Source of the DNA: Leguminivora glycinivorella
Taxonomy: Eukaryota > Arthropoda > Insecta > Lepidoptera > Tortricidae
Assembly: GCF_023078275.1 (NCBI RefSeq)
Contig: NC_062975.1
Span: 8,655,141 to 8,719,140 of the forward strand
Direction: 5' to 3'
DNA: 64,000 nucleotides
Part shown: one piece after another, positions 21,922-34,440 of the stretch
Numbering within the stretch: the stretch's first letter is position 1
Layout of the letters: each line of letters starts with the position of its first letter
Position numbers and translations under genes: made by a program
Notes under the pieces: generated by a model
Database searches by the model: none
The model's input: only the letters and a program-made list of their open reading frames with translations
What the model was told of the DNA's origin: nothing

Positions 21922-24900
21922 ATTTAGTCATGTATGTGTATGTGGTCAGGCTTTATGTACCTACTAAGTACATAACTTAGCCACACTTAGGTTAGAAACG
22001 AATTTAATTTAATCCAATTATTGTGTTATTTATATTTAGTAGCAAAATATTTAAAACTTCAACATTTTCAACATGTCAAAGTCACGTGTCCGTTACACAA
22101 ATAAAACAAAACTAGCCACTAAAATGAATCGTAAACTAAAAAAAACAAATATTCTCCAAATGATCAATCGGGTGAGTAGATTATAAATCAAGCGGACGTG
22201 TCAAATGGAGGACCTCGGATCGAGTTACCCGGCGTTCCCATCACAACTTTGTAAACGATTAAAAAATATAATGTGACTTTCTCAAATAAAAGGTATCAAA
22301 TTCTCGCTTAACATAAGGACGAAATCAGCATGTGGTTTCACACGAATACCCTATTATAGCGTTTTTATTCTGACATTTCGGTACCTTTTGCTTGGAAACG
22401 CCACAAATACAGGAGGGTGTCCTTTCAACAGACAAGCAAGACTTTTGAGATGCTCGTGAAACCTAGCTGTTGTTCTGTCGTGGATGTTATTGACACTGCT
22501 GGTCCAAAATGTTCACATTGTTCACGTAATCGGTCACAAAACACGTTCAAGTAAATTATTTGCACAAGACTGTATAGACAAAATGAGCCGTCGCAAAGTT
22601 TCTTATTTTCTACAAAATAAAAATTCCTTTGTACCTTATCTATCACGATTACCATGAAGAATTACTGAGTTATAGCTTTATAAACTTTGTGAAATGCTGT
22701 TCTCGAACTCATCAGGATTTGTCATTTGTCACTTTTAAATTAAACTTACAGAGTTACGACAAAATAAAAATAAATAAGAACACTAAACGTGAACGCCTTA
22801 TACATTTAATCTTAAAAAAAACCGCAATAAATATAAACGACTAGTCACATTACTACCCCTTTTAAACCCCTCATTAAACTAGGTATCAGTCTATTTCGCG
22901 CCAGCAACATTCCAGAAAGCGTGTGTAATTGCAGAACGATGCAGAATAACGTAGATATCCTGGGCAAAAAACGCCTATTAGGCGAATAAGGCATCATGTG
23001 CAATTATCATCAAGACTACTTTTCACACGTAGGTGTCCAAAAACGGTAACATATGTAAAACGTATGTAAATTAATGCCTTTATAATTAAGTATGAAAAAG
23101 CTAAGAATTTGTACTTGCTTGACTAGCATTATCCTACAAAAACTCAAAGAAATACATGTGTTTATTCTGCAAAAACTAGCGAGAAATTGACATCAAAACT
23201 GGCAATGAACATTACATTTTGAGTTGTTACCTCGTGTTTATTGCAATCTATTTTTAAAATTATGAATACATTTTAATCTTTACTCGGATATAATTTATCC
23301 ACTTGTCAAATTTTGGTTAAGAGGGCTTTCATGTGAAAAATAGTGAAATCGCAACCGAGCGCTTAATCATACCGTGTGTGGTATCATATTAAAGAGCTTT
23401 CCGAGTAGTTTACAAATATATAACATATTATAGGACTTTTTCTACTTGGTCTAACAAAATATGAGAAAATGTCCAGAAGTGGCAATAATTGTGACGGAGA
23501 AGGCTCGTTTTCAAAAAATTGCCAAAAATATATAATATAAATTTATAATCACTAAGGCATAAGAGCAATTTTAGTAAACGTTGCAGATTAATTTTGTACG
23601 AAAATAACTCCGATGTGATGTAGATTTTCAAAGAAATTGTCACATAATTTTAGGTAATTTCTGAAAAAAATTGAATCCGTCTTAGCCTTGTTTACTCTTT
23701 TAAAAACCTTATAATAAAAATGTAGTCTGAGAAGTTTGTAGTACAGGATATACGTATTATAAATTTACCAGTTTCAGTATTCCAAATTGTCCAAATAAGA
23801 TCGACTAATCCAGCACTATACGCGGGTTTTCCTAAACGTGCATCAGAGAAAAATTCGTAATTAATTAGTTACTTTTCTAAAATCCAGTCTGATAAGTATC
23901 AAGATAATAAGATGCTCTAATTGAAATTTGAATTAATATATCTATTAGATAACGGAAAGTGTAGTATTTCACATTATTTTGACGTTTTTCTTGAAAGCAG
24001 CCTTAATAGGTTTTCTCTTCGCATTAATGTGGTTGTAGTGAAGTGTGTTTCACTCGGTAGCAATGTTTACTTTGTTTGTTTAATTTAACCCAACGCTCAA
24101 GGTTATATTTATTGACGTAAATTAGGAATATAAACAATACGAAGTATAGAATGAACAAAGTCGATACCTACAAGTGCCGAGTAGGCATCAAGACGGTGGT
24201 CAGGCGACGAAGCAGCAAGGTCGTAAACTGTCCGCGGTGAAAACGATCCCGGTTGTCATCGTAACAACTTTATGTGAACCTTACTACACTAAAAAGTACG
24301 TTTTATCACTGCTTGAGCAGCGCAGCTATCAACAAAGAAACTTTAAGGACAATTTTCAATGACATAATCCAGGATCTTAAAACTACTCAGACATTTTCAT
24401 GACCCAGCTGGAAAAAGTTTAATTAAATAACTAAGTTGACCTAATCGTTTCATGGAAATCGATGTATCCAGTAATAACGTGTAATGGAGTGACCGGTCGT
24501 GGGCTTCACAAATGAATTCACCAAAAACAGATGTAATCAGAGCGACAAGAAGCCCGACACTCGACACGACACGATAACGACTCGCCCCGCCCGCATAAAC
24601 CAGCGCACGTTACTGCTGGGAACAGGACCAAATCAATTCCCTGTTCCGATTCCGAGAAATGACACAGTTTCTTGACTGTCACATCACTACCGACGCACCG
24701 CTAAATAAATTCTAATCGCCCCCACGCGCGGGCACGCCAATCTGGCCTCTACGCACCCCGCTATAGATGAACTTTCCTCCGTGCCCCGCAGAGTCGTTAA
24801 ACTATAAAGAAGAGCCACCTGTCTCCACGAAAAACTTTATAGCCTCCATAAAATTAAGCCTCAAAAGAAAAAACAAAACTCATCTCATTTTTTTAAGGGA

Positions 24901-25336
24901 CCCCGAGTCCATTTTAAATCGTGTTTACCTAACTTGTCACCTACAGAATGGCGAGTTTGAGTTGTCCGGGCCGTTGAATTAATTGAGGAGTTTTGAAGAG
25001 ATATAGTCTGATGTACGATAAGCCCGATGCTGCCTACCGGCGGCAGGCCCTGCTCGGCTCGCTGCCGCGTTGAGATTCCTTGCGAATCGGAATTTCGCTA
25101 AAATGACATAGCAACTAAACAGGTTCTCGTAAGATTAAACAATTGCCGAAGGAAGGATAATGTTCAAGTAGGTGTGCATAATTTTGGATTCCTTGAACAT
25201 CGACATTAGGTATCTATTAAATACTCGTATTTAAATTGGCAACTCAAAATCTACAAGAATCATCATGATGTTAATGATTATGCTTAGTGCTGAGTTTTTT
25301 TACTAAGATAATAAGACAGTGCTTTACTTTACTTAC
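21922..25336. other. No gene seen (likely intron of the minus-strand gene)
   Basis: AT-rich sequence downstream, on the minus strand, of the donor at 25331-25336. I found no next exon with a phase-1 acceptor. Open frames at 22425-22655, 23428-23643 and 24174-24362 have no recognisable features. The stretch 24490-24780 is GC-richer (CTCGCCCCGCCCGC) and single-copy-looking. Confidence 0.35.
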
Positions 25337-25589
25337 CATGCGAGCTGACCGCGGCCGAGTAGGAGGGGTGCATTTGCTGGTGGTAGTAGCGGGCGCGGCT
25401 GTGATGGCCGCCCTCCAGCGGGGAGTGGAAGAACCCGTCCCCGTTCGCGTCCGAGTTGACGTCGCCGGCGGCCGGGCTGCCGTTCACGCGGCTGTCGTAC
25501 CAGCGCTGCTGCAGCGTGCCCGCGCCCGCGCCCGCTCCGCCACCCTCTCCGCTCATGTCCATGACCGCTGCTCCGACCTCACAAACCAT
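25337..25589 (-). CDS. N-terminal coding exon of an unidentified protein (transcription-factor-like composition)
   Basis: The ATG at 25589-25587 (context GCATGG) is preceded in frame by a TAA four codons upstream, so translation starts here or at Met10 or Met12. The exon gives 84 codons plus one base, then a consensus donor (GTAAGT, 25336-25331). Residues 16-24 are a Gly/Ala run. RWYDSRVNGSPAAG and then FFHSPLEGGHHSRARYYHQQ and PSYSAAVSSH follow. This pattern of low complexity, His/Tyr-rich and disordered, is usual at the N-terminus of developmental transcription factors and RNA-binding regulators, but I recognise no domain and give no name. The exon is very GC-rich against its surroundings, and the next exon is not visible within 25 kb on this strand. 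That suggests a long intron. The opposite strand is also open, but it lacks splice support. Confidence 0.6.
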
Positions 25590-25736
25590 GCATCGCTTTT
25601 ACACACACGCACTATAAGTCCGCTCCCCTATCCGCATTTCAACAGTCAGTCTAATGTGACTCGATTACAGACGCGTAACCGAACTCAGTGCTAGCATCGC
25701 GAGGATTCACGTGCTCGGCCAGTCCATGCCCCGTAT
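25590..25736 (-). other. 5' UTR part of the same exon, with splice acceptor
   Basis: A clear acceptor (TCTATTGTTTCAG) ends at 25737, with the exon beginning at 25736 (ATACGGGGCATGG). The 147 bp before the main ATG carry an upstream ATG near 25727 in the sequence GGCATGGACTGG and are otherwise GC-balanced. An acceptor here means that at least one non-coding exon lies further upstream, at higher coordinates. Confidence 0.5.
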
Positions 25737-27114
25737 CTGAAACAATAGATAAACATGAAATAGGTATCACACATTTATGTAACCGCTTCGGTTGTCCTTG
25801 CGCAACTTCAAAGAACTAAATAATATTCACGGGTCGGTATTTTGTCAAAAAGAGACAATCAATTAAGATAATACAGGTGCGTTATCGAAAGTCGTCAGCG
25901 CTATCGGGTCGCTTGCACTTTGATTAACTGATTGTGCGAACAAGGCGATATGGCGGCGATAAGCGATAAACGCGTATTAAGCGGTGTTAGCCAACCGAGC
26001 TGTGATTTTTATTGCCACTAAATTCCTGAAGATATCAGTGAGCCAGGGAAATTTGTAATTCTGATATGCTAGTATTGATTTTTAAACAGTCATTTGTTAG
26101 CGATTAACTTTTATATTTAACTAATTTAAGTATTGAAGATGAAGTTGGTTACTTAATTGCATGACTAGGAAAATTAACTGAAAGGAGTTAATTGCAACTG
26201 CTGATGAGAATTATTTATTTAAAACAGCAACACGAATATTAAAAAAATCATATTTTTAGAAATGAATCTATATACACGGCTCTAGCAAATAGCTGAATTT
26301 TAATAAGCGTGATGTATCAACGCTTATACTTATTTTATTTATAAAATCATTAAACGCTATACTTATATAATTATCTTGGTTCTTATGACGGCTATAACGT
26401 TCTGATTCTGACGCTTGCAGATTTATATAATAAAATCTTAATTTAATTTTGTTTTCTATACCTATCAATCAAGAAATTCTTTAAAATAGTTGTGGCTTAT
26501 TATTTCAAGACATTTTTACTTTATGACGATTTTTTTCGTTCTTTTTATAAAAGACATGGGCATTTTTTCCTAAATATCAATTTTATCTACCTACTCAAAT
26601 AATCTACCATAAAAATCAAAACCATATTGCAATAACGTCCTCATTGTTAGCGTTTTTTGTTTTCAAATATTATGACAGACTCCTAATTAATTTAAGTGCT
26701 TTAAATTAACCGTTGAAAAAGTCTGAAACTGTAACGCAACTGATTTATTAGGTTTTTTGTAAAGACAGCAGAGAACATCATGCGAGAATTCGTCTGAAAT
26801 ATAATTTATTCTAATTTACAATGCTTTCTGAATATAAAAATACTGCAAGTTGCGTGCTATAAGATAAGTTATTCGAAAAAATAAATCTATGAGTGTTTTT
26901 TTTTACAACTGTAGGTACACAAATCATCAATAATACTACTAAAGAGGATCGAGTATTATTAGAGAGTTACTGTCGAAGTAAAATGTGTAATCACAGTGCA
27001 TAGACTGCCATCTCTTGACAAAGGCTTAAAACTTTTGAACCTCAATTTTGACAATTTGGCCCATATCCTTAGCTTGATATGTTTTAAAATGTCAAATAAA
27101 TATTAATATTAAAT
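25737..27114. other. No gene seen (putative intron)
   Basis: AT-rich sequence. No clear exon or repeat end, except the GC-richer 25860-25990 with AGTCGTCAGCGCTATCGGG. Confidence 0.35.
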
Positions 27115-28640
27115 TAACCCATTCATGGCCAAGGAGTGTCGAGCGTACACAATGTACACATCACGCCGGGCCACCATTACAAACCGTTTTTAGCTAAAAC
27201 GCGTGACTCAGCTCATGGGTCTCTGGCCTGGCGTGAACGCAAAATAAATTGCCGCTTATGAATCCGGCCAGTTGAACAATCTTATGCAACATTTTTACTA
27301 ACCAACTGTTTTCTGTTCATAAAAAAATAAATGTATTTGTACTATTGTTGCTATTTGTAAGAATTAACATTTTATAGTCTGACCAGAAATATATGATTGT
27401 CAAGAGGATGCTGTTATTCTCATATAATTAATTAATTATACGGTTCAGAAAAGTATTTAAAAATATTTATAATGAAATTCAGCAACTTAGCGCGTGATTA
27501 TGTATATTTCTAGTCATCCATAGCCAAGGTCACAAAAATCACAAAATACGAAATCACTGAAGAGCACTGGGAGGAGTATAAAGTCGCCAACGAATAAATC
27601 GTGACTAAATAGAATTTCCCATATTACTCTAAAATACATCCTAATAGAGGGGATGGGAAAAATAATTTCTTGAGTTTTTGTCAAAAATACCGTGTGAAAG
27701 ATAAGACGACCGCTTAATCCGCCGCTGCTCAGGTGCATTCATTGTTTATTAGCCAAGTGTCACCGATAATCTTACATGTGGCCGGTCATGATCTTTGTTT
27801 TGGTAAGCGTCATTATAATAGAAACAATAGAGTACTTAAAAACTGTTATAATCACCACGCAAATGTTTAGAAAAAAACTTGTCTTGTAAATATTTGTCAC
27901 GCACTTTTATGATAATACTATATAATTACTATTTAGTTTGTGACTGTTTAAGCCGCTCTGTTTTTGTAATGAAACAAAAATATAGAATATAGCATGTTTG
28001 TTGCAATAACGTTTGGCGGGCCGTTCTTACCGACGTAGTATAAAAAAAAGTTGTTTGGTTCTTGAAATGTTGCTTGCCATCCAAACCGTAATCCGTTGTA
28101 AAATGGTACAATTTGCAACGAATTTCGTCATGAAATAAGCTTTAAAACAATGCAATAAAGTTTATTTTTGCGTGCTATGAAAATATGTGTAGTTTTTACA
28201 AGTAGCGCCAGGCCACGGTGACCCATACCTTGAGTCGTGTCTATAACTTCAGGCATATATATATATATATTATATATTATTTATATTTTTGAAATGTGGA
28301 TTCATCCATTTGCTTGGAACACGTATGTATCTCGAATTTCAGAATATTTACTATATTACACTTATAGTAAACCAAACTTGAATATTCTCGACCCCATTTC
28401 ACTAAAAAAAACATGTTTACAATGTTTTTTTCATTATACCTTATTAAAATGGTTGTTAGCTCAAATTATACTTACATTATTACGATATATTACGTTTTGT
28501 TTGTTTAAATCAGAATTTATTCAGGACTCACATGCGAGTCATCGGCCCTGCGGAACTGTTTCACCATGACTCATAAGCTGAGTTGCTGGCCCTGAATGGG
28601 TTAACGCCATCTAGCTGAGCGTACACCAAAGGTGTAATGC
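27115..28640. mobile_element. TAACCCATTCA-ended repeat pair
   Basis: TTAACCCATTCATGGCCAAG at 27115 and its inverted match GGCCCTGAATGGGTTAA ending at 28604 could be the terminal repeats of one element of about 1.49 kb. They could also be two independent short copies, since each end carries its own GACTCA...GGCC words. Between them the DNA is AT-rich, with a TATATA run at 28256-28271 and no transposase. Confidence 0.35.
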
Positions 28641-29460
28641 CATCTAGGACACCTTGACAACCGATGCAACAATACTTGTGATAAGAAAGACATTTTCGAT
28701 AAGGTTCGGAAATCAAACGCCGCCGTTTATGCGCAGACGCACCGAGTACCTAAGTGCTGAATTATGATCTAAAAAAAAGTTCATAAGTTATTTACATCGC
28801 CACGTCAAATCTTATCATTTTGAGCTACAAAATGTCCCACAGTTGCTTGGATACAAAATAAAAGTGTCACCGTCGAAAACAATTAAAGGTCACGCTCATA
28901 GAAACCTAAACATACCTACTAGGTTGTAGGTTGGTTACTAAGTTCTGTTAACAGAGTTTTGACTCATAAAGTATAAACATTTTAAATTTATAAGATGCAT
29001 GAATGTTTTCAAAGCTTATATTGTACTCGTCAAAGTGTAAAAATGAAACGGCCAGAAATTTTAATCACATTCCTACTTAATATTTGCATAATTATTTGTA
29101 AACTTTGAAATGCTCATCAGACACAAACGCGAGGCCAAATTATGAAATGAAAATTGCACTTTTATAAAAATCACGGTTACAATTATCCAGGAGTAACAAA
29201 AGTTAATAACTATTAATGATGTATATTAAACTACGTTTTAATTATTTTATGATCATGACCCCAACTTGGTTTCAAAGAGCACACACACTGTGCCATAGAG
29301 ATTTTTTTAACAATGCGTGTTTTTTGAGGTTTTCGCAGAATAAAAGTAAAAGGTCTAAATAAATAAAAAAGTTTATAATAAAAATAAGAAAATAAAATTA
29401 ATTACTTCTTCTGTACAATGGTATAAACGTACACATGTCAAAAACGCACATTAAATAAAC
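28641..29460. other. No gene seen
   Basis: AT-rich, no supportable feature. Confidence 0.4.
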
Positions 29461-29669
29461 TTTTTAACAAAAAATAAAACCGCCTTCAAGAATAAGCGCG
29501 TTACAAAACACGGAGAAACTAAAAAGCAAAAAATAATAAACCTTTGAATTCAGATTTCTTATCGGATTGCAATAATCTAAACATCCAAATTATAAACAAA
29601 TCAATTATTTTTGTAAAAAAAAAACAATCAGTCGAATTGAGAACCTCCTCCTTTTTTTGAAGTCGGTTA
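29461..29669. mobile_element. ACCGACTTCAA-ended non-autonomous element
   Basis: The right end GAGAACCTCCTCC then TTTTTTTGAAGTCGGTTA and the left end AACCGCCTTCAAGAATAAGC are inverted relative to each other. The block AAATTCAGATTTCTTATCGG type sequence (here TTGAATTCAGATTTCTTATC) recurs at 44303-44425 and inverted at 44508-44630. Family known to me from many lepidopteran genomes. Confidence 0.65.
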
Positions 29670-30289
29670 AAAATTGGTAGATTTTATAACAAAAGCCATT
29701 TTTAAAAAACGTTTTATGCATTTGTTAACAATATTTTGCATATATGATATTTCTTCACCTCTCAGCAAAACTGTGCACAAATACAACATACCTAACAGTT
29801 ACTATATTCTCTAAGCGTAAATGATGTGAAGGTTCAGTGATAAAACAATAAACACTCACCAATATTAGATCAGATAAGTAATGTGGTTGTATCCGACAGA
29901 TCTACCAACATAAATATTGCCCCAAATAAAATCAGATCAAAGAAATCACAACCTACTTAACCGTTATCTGACGATCGACTGGGAATGGATATGGTGATAA
30001 GTAAAAAAGAAATCACAATTTTTATCGCAAATTACTTTTTTGGTAGTGATATCTTCACGATAAATCTATGATAAGTGGTAAATCTTCGAATCAAAGGAAC
30101 CTGCAATTGATAATGCTTTGTTAAAATTTAAAATTAAATTGATAGGGCCATTGACGTTTTGACCTTAAGATATCTATCAATCAAATTAGTCATTAAGTCG
30201 TTATCAATGACATCTGTAATACTCGTATCTGCGCCTATGCAATTTTATAGTACATATATGACATATGTATTGCAATTAAAAAGATTATA

Positions 30290-31264
30290 GACACAGTATA
30301 AAACCAGTAATAACTGCCGCGCGGTGTGTCCCCCTCCCTCCCCTCGCATGCATAAACTGGGCTGGGATTGCAATCGGGGCCGCGTTTGCGCGCTGTGTTG
30401 AAAAAGACGTCAGCACCGAAGACATATTTTCGTTAGAGTGTTTATGGGTGTATGGAAAGTTCTCAAAATGCAGAAATGTCATTCTTTAGAATTCCTAGAC
30501 ACCCAGAAAAGTAAGTGGTTGTTATATTTTTGCAGTGTTAGGTACATTATTGCTTACGTAAATGGCGTAAAAGTAAACATCTATTCAAACATTTTATGTA
30601 AATATGATTTCGTCAGTATTTAAGAAACAAATACGTACTTGAATCTTTATTAGATAAAAAGGTAGAAAGAGCGTTGGTACTAGCATAGCGCCATACACAG
30701 TTACTAATACGAGTAGGACAGTAGGTACCTACGTTTCTAGTAGGACAGTAGGTAACTACCTACTTAGATGTTTGTACATATTTCCTTTATTTATCTTTTC
30801 TCTTAAGCTAGGTTTTTTACAATATGAGTATAAAAGTAAAATTAAAAAAAACACTTACAAAACAATATAAAAACATATAAACAAATACATATTATTATTA
30901 TTGTATTTTTTTTGTTTTAAATAATTCTTAGTATAACATATAAATTACCCCATAGATGATGTGAAAAGTCCTCGTCATAAATATCTCATTTTGCTCCTTG
31001 TTACACAATCTACTATTGCGCGTATGAGAGTAATATATTTATAATGATTTTTTGTGTCTTCAATACTGACTAATGTGGTGTCATGACGTGGTATTGTTAT
31101 ACTAAAACCTACTTACAGTTAATAGTACCTATTAGATTTACAACAACTTACATTGTACGAAGTCGATTATAGTAACGTTGTACAACCCTGCGTGACCTTG
31201 CGCAGTAGTAACGACCGCGCCGCCGCTGCCGGAGATTAACTACTGATATATCCTTATACTGTGA
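30290..31264 (+). repeat. Duplicated THAP-exon block, copy 2 (deleted)
   Basis: Second copy of 4794-5942, about 25.5 kb downstream in the same orientation and 174 bp shorter. One deletion of about 120 bp lies in the intron (after 30573). Several short deletions lie in the 5' leader. The rest is nearly identical for hundreds of bases, so the duplication looks recent. Confidence 0.85.
30406..30510 (+). pseudogene. Broken THAP first exon
   Basis: Matches 4962-5071, but three things are lost. The start codon has gone because of a deletion just before GACGTCAGC. A net three-base loss removes the codon for the first zinc-ligand cysteine. The new junction reads TAG in frame. The SFFRIPRHPEK coding sequence and the GTAAGT donor (30511) are intact. 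The copy cannot make the THAP N-terminus from this exon. Confidence 0.8.
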
Positions 31265-31362
31265 CTATTAGGTAATGTGTCAAAGTAGCTGACTTACTAA
31301 TCTCATTATGCAAAGGGCTGGTAAATTATTTAATATCATGTTACCAGACTTTTAAATGTGAC

Positions 31363-31480
31363 CAGGCAAGCATGGTCGCATGTTAAACGATATAACGTCA
31401 GGCCGTCCTTTTCGCACTATTAAGTTAGTGCGATAGGGACACACCGATGCGATAAAATTGATCGAACTAGTGTGCTACGC
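31363..31480. mobile_element. CAGGCAAGCATGGTCGC MITE, right end degraded
   Basis: Starts CAGGCAAGCATGGTCGCATG and contains ATCAGGCCGTCC-like and GTGCGATAGGGAC words shared with 38077-38185 and 36237-36316. A matching right end is not clear. Confidence 0.5.
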
Positions 31481-32436
31481 CCGCTAGGCGACCGTACCTA
31501 CGGCAACGAATCAAAATAACAGTTTGTTCACCCAAATAGGTACCTACATATGGTACAGGTTTGATTTTCAGTCCTGTCCGCATCCCTTTAGTTAAAAGCT
31601 CTTTTTTATAAAGAAATCATATACATATATATCAATATATGTATGTACATATCTGTACTCCAGTACCAGTTCTACGATTATTTTACGCCGAATATGCAGA
31701 TAAAGTTTTTTGGACTGTTAATATTTTCATACCTCCTACACTTCTGTCTAAATCAATTGATACAACCCATCTTATTAGATTTTATTATACCTATTTTATA
31801 CAAACATATTATGAGTGTTAAAACATTCATTATATTCATTAGTCATAAGTTATTATCGACATATAATAAAATCTAAGATTTATTTAATTAGGTAATTATA
31901 CTATGGAGACAATAACATGTTCATCAGGCATAAGATATAGGTAATATAAAAATATATTTGTGTAGTTTAGAAATGATACCTAATAATATGACAAACAGCA
32001 TCTAGTTACTGTATTAAGCATGAATACCATTTGAAAAAAGTTAAAAAAAAAATGTTTAATGGTTAGATTGACACAGGACCTGCCTTTATAAACTTGCACC
32101 TATATGTCCACAAATATACAAATTTTATAGTTACAATAAGATATTAATACTTTGCCTAATTTTACATAACTACCGATATTTGTAGATAACACTTGTTATT
32201 TCAACATGATTCCTAATCTGTTTACGCAAATAGACGATATCTGTCCGATGATCGTGATTTATTACGATATATATTATTATCTACACGCTTAAGTTCAGAT
32301 AAATTTGTTATCTATGTGTTACTGGAACTTTTTAGCGAGGAATTTTATTGTAAGAATGAAAGATTTGTTGGAAGCTATTAAGTATTCCTAATGTCCAACT
32401 AGCATTATGATTATAATTATAAGCATGTTAATGTAT

Positions 32437-32575
32437 GTACAGTCACGGACTTTATTGTTGATCCACTTCTAGCTCATTTTATACTGGAAAGTCATAGCTT
32501 AACTATGCTTAATTATGAGATGCCCAGTATAAAATGAACTAGAAGTAGATCAACAATTAAAGTCCGTGACCGTAC
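32437..32575. mobile_element. MITE with GTCACGGACTTTA inverted ends
   Basis: 139 bp. The left arm GTACAGTCACGGACTTTATT and right arm AATTAAAGTCCGTGACCGTA pair over about 50 bp, including ACTTCTAG(CT/TT)CATTTTATACTGG. The arms are almost complementary, leaving a loop of about 35 bp. Confidence 0.8.
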
Positions 32576-33599
32576 CTAGCTAAATTTGTTTCATTTATAA
32601 GTATTTTACATTTTTTTATTTATTAAAAAACAATATTAATAATTAATGATGTCTAAAACCAAAATAACTTGCCAATTTCATTGTCCTGTCTGGGTGCACC
32701 TTAAATCTATAAGTACGTTGTAATTAGGAACTAAACTACATGGTTAGGTAACTCCTATGTATTCATGTAATACCACTACCAGTACCAGGTACAAACGCCA
32801 ATAATTAATGAATTATTTATGTTTAATATTATTGTTCTAATTAGGATAAACAAAACAATTAAAGTACCAACCTACCTTAGCTATACGTAACCTAATGACC
32901 CTTGGTCGATGCTTTGATGCGATGATTATTAAAAGCTAATAATTATATCCGTTTTTCTTCTACACTTTATTTTCCTTTCCGTCGGGCGCCGCACAGAAGC
33001 AAGAAGCCACAATGCTTGTCGTTTTAAATCAAAACAGCTCTACGGTAGAGTAGCTAATTATATCATATTTGTGACACACTATGTGCTTCATTATCCATGC
33101 AATTAATAACCTAAGTAACTAATGTGTCGTATCGTATCCATATCTTATTGTCATTGTTAAATGTAAGTTAGATTGAATAGGAACATTTTGATTTATAGGT
33201 TAACTAAATAACTGGATACCAATAGAAAAATCTTGGTAATAGCTTCAAGTAATTCAGCAATTGATGCATTAATTTATTTTAATGATATTGATATGATTAA
33301 GATCTAGAATAAGATGAAAGTGAAGATCGTCACGGCCATCCTTATCCCTAGTGTTATTGATTCTTATCAGATGATAAGATCACCTACATGGAACCGTACT
33401 TAATTTACATTATGTTTATATAATATAGATACCTGTATTTCCCTTATCAAATGCGAATCACTTAGTCGATCACAATCACTGGTTATCACTGAGTATAGAA
33501 AACACACTGAAATCATGCGCTCCATTCCGTTTGCAGTTTCATTTTCATCAATTAAAAATTCATCACACACAAGTACTGAGATCTATTGTTTGATCCGTT
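32576..33599. other. No gene seen
   Basis: AT-rich, with no supportable coding or RNA feature. Confidence 0.4.
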
Positions 33600-33930
33600 C
33601 GTAATTAGAATTTGGAATAACAAAACAGTGTGTATGCGCTTGCGCACCGAACAGCGACCGGGGAGCGGCGTCGTTGGGACGCGGCCCGACACTAAACCAG
33701 TCCCAACACTTTTTGTTGTTCGCGCGCACGATCGGCCTCCCTCGGCTGCGCTCGGCATTTCCAACGGCCGTTCGGCTCGGCCTGCCCCCCGATTGGTGCT
33801 CCTCACCCACGGGCGGCCTAGGTGGGCGGGGTTTGCCGTTGGAATGGGAGTGTTTGCTTTTTAAATTTTCTTTTTCTCTTTTTGGGCGGGAGTGCGATAG
33901 TGTGTGTTTAGTCGCGCGGCGCGCTTGATG
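33600..33930. promoter_or_regulatory. CpG-rich promoter-like island
   Basis: Strongly CpG-rich within AT-rich flanks. It holds an NRF1-like palindrome TGCGCTTGCGCA (33635-33646), an inverted CCAAT box (GATTGG, near 33791), a GC box (GGTGGGCGGGG, near 33822) and GCGCGGCGCGC near 33915. A possible minus-strand donor (GTGAGG) is at 33806-33801. All six frames are partly open because stop codons are rare in GC-rich DNA, so the open frames here are not called. It could be a TATA-less promoter for the minus-strand gene whose exon is at 25337-25736, or an independent one. Confidence 0.4.
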
Positions 33931-34319
33931 AATGACGGTGGTTACAATGGAAGCACTTTTATAATTTTGTCATGGATGCCGGATGACTTTAAACAATTAT
34001 CTGAATGATATTGATAGGTATCATAATTTTGCCGTAACTAAGTTAATTATTAATGGCATAAAAAATAATTTGACTACCTACGTGATAATGATAATATCGT
34101 TCGATTTTATTAATTCTGATAAGAAATCTATAAACTAAAAAGGTAAATATTAGGTACTTACACTGAGGGGCCTATTCGAGCCATCATATTGACAAGTCAT
34201 AATATGGCTACCATTGCACCTAAGTATGCCATATTATCATCATTAGTTATCAACTAATCATTACACTTTACTAATTTATTGAAACGTTTTGCCAAGGTAG
34301 TATTTTAGGCATATAAAGC

Positions 34320-34440
34320 TTAATAGGTACCTACTATCTCACTAGTAATTACCTACCTACCTACTGTATTAGGTAGGTACCTACTTAGTATTAGTTAAGT
34401 AGGTATAGGAAGGTGTAGGTATTACCTACCTATTGTTTCT
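34320..34440. repeat. Dense TAGGTACCTAC palindromic words
   Basis: Repeated TAGGTAGGTACCTAC and ACCTACCTACC words, partly self-complementary. They mark a low-complexity patch of a word that recurs across the window. Confidence 0.6.

Noticed and set aside
25287..25694. 135-codon + strand frame over the minus-strand exon
   Set aside because: It is a shadow of the real exon. GC-rich DNA keeps the opposite strand open, and only the minus strand has an acceptor, a start and a donor in order.
33552..33928. Several overlapping 75-92 codon frames in the CpG island
   Set aside because: All frames on both strands are open because stops are scarce in GC-rich DNA. None has a domain or splice pair.
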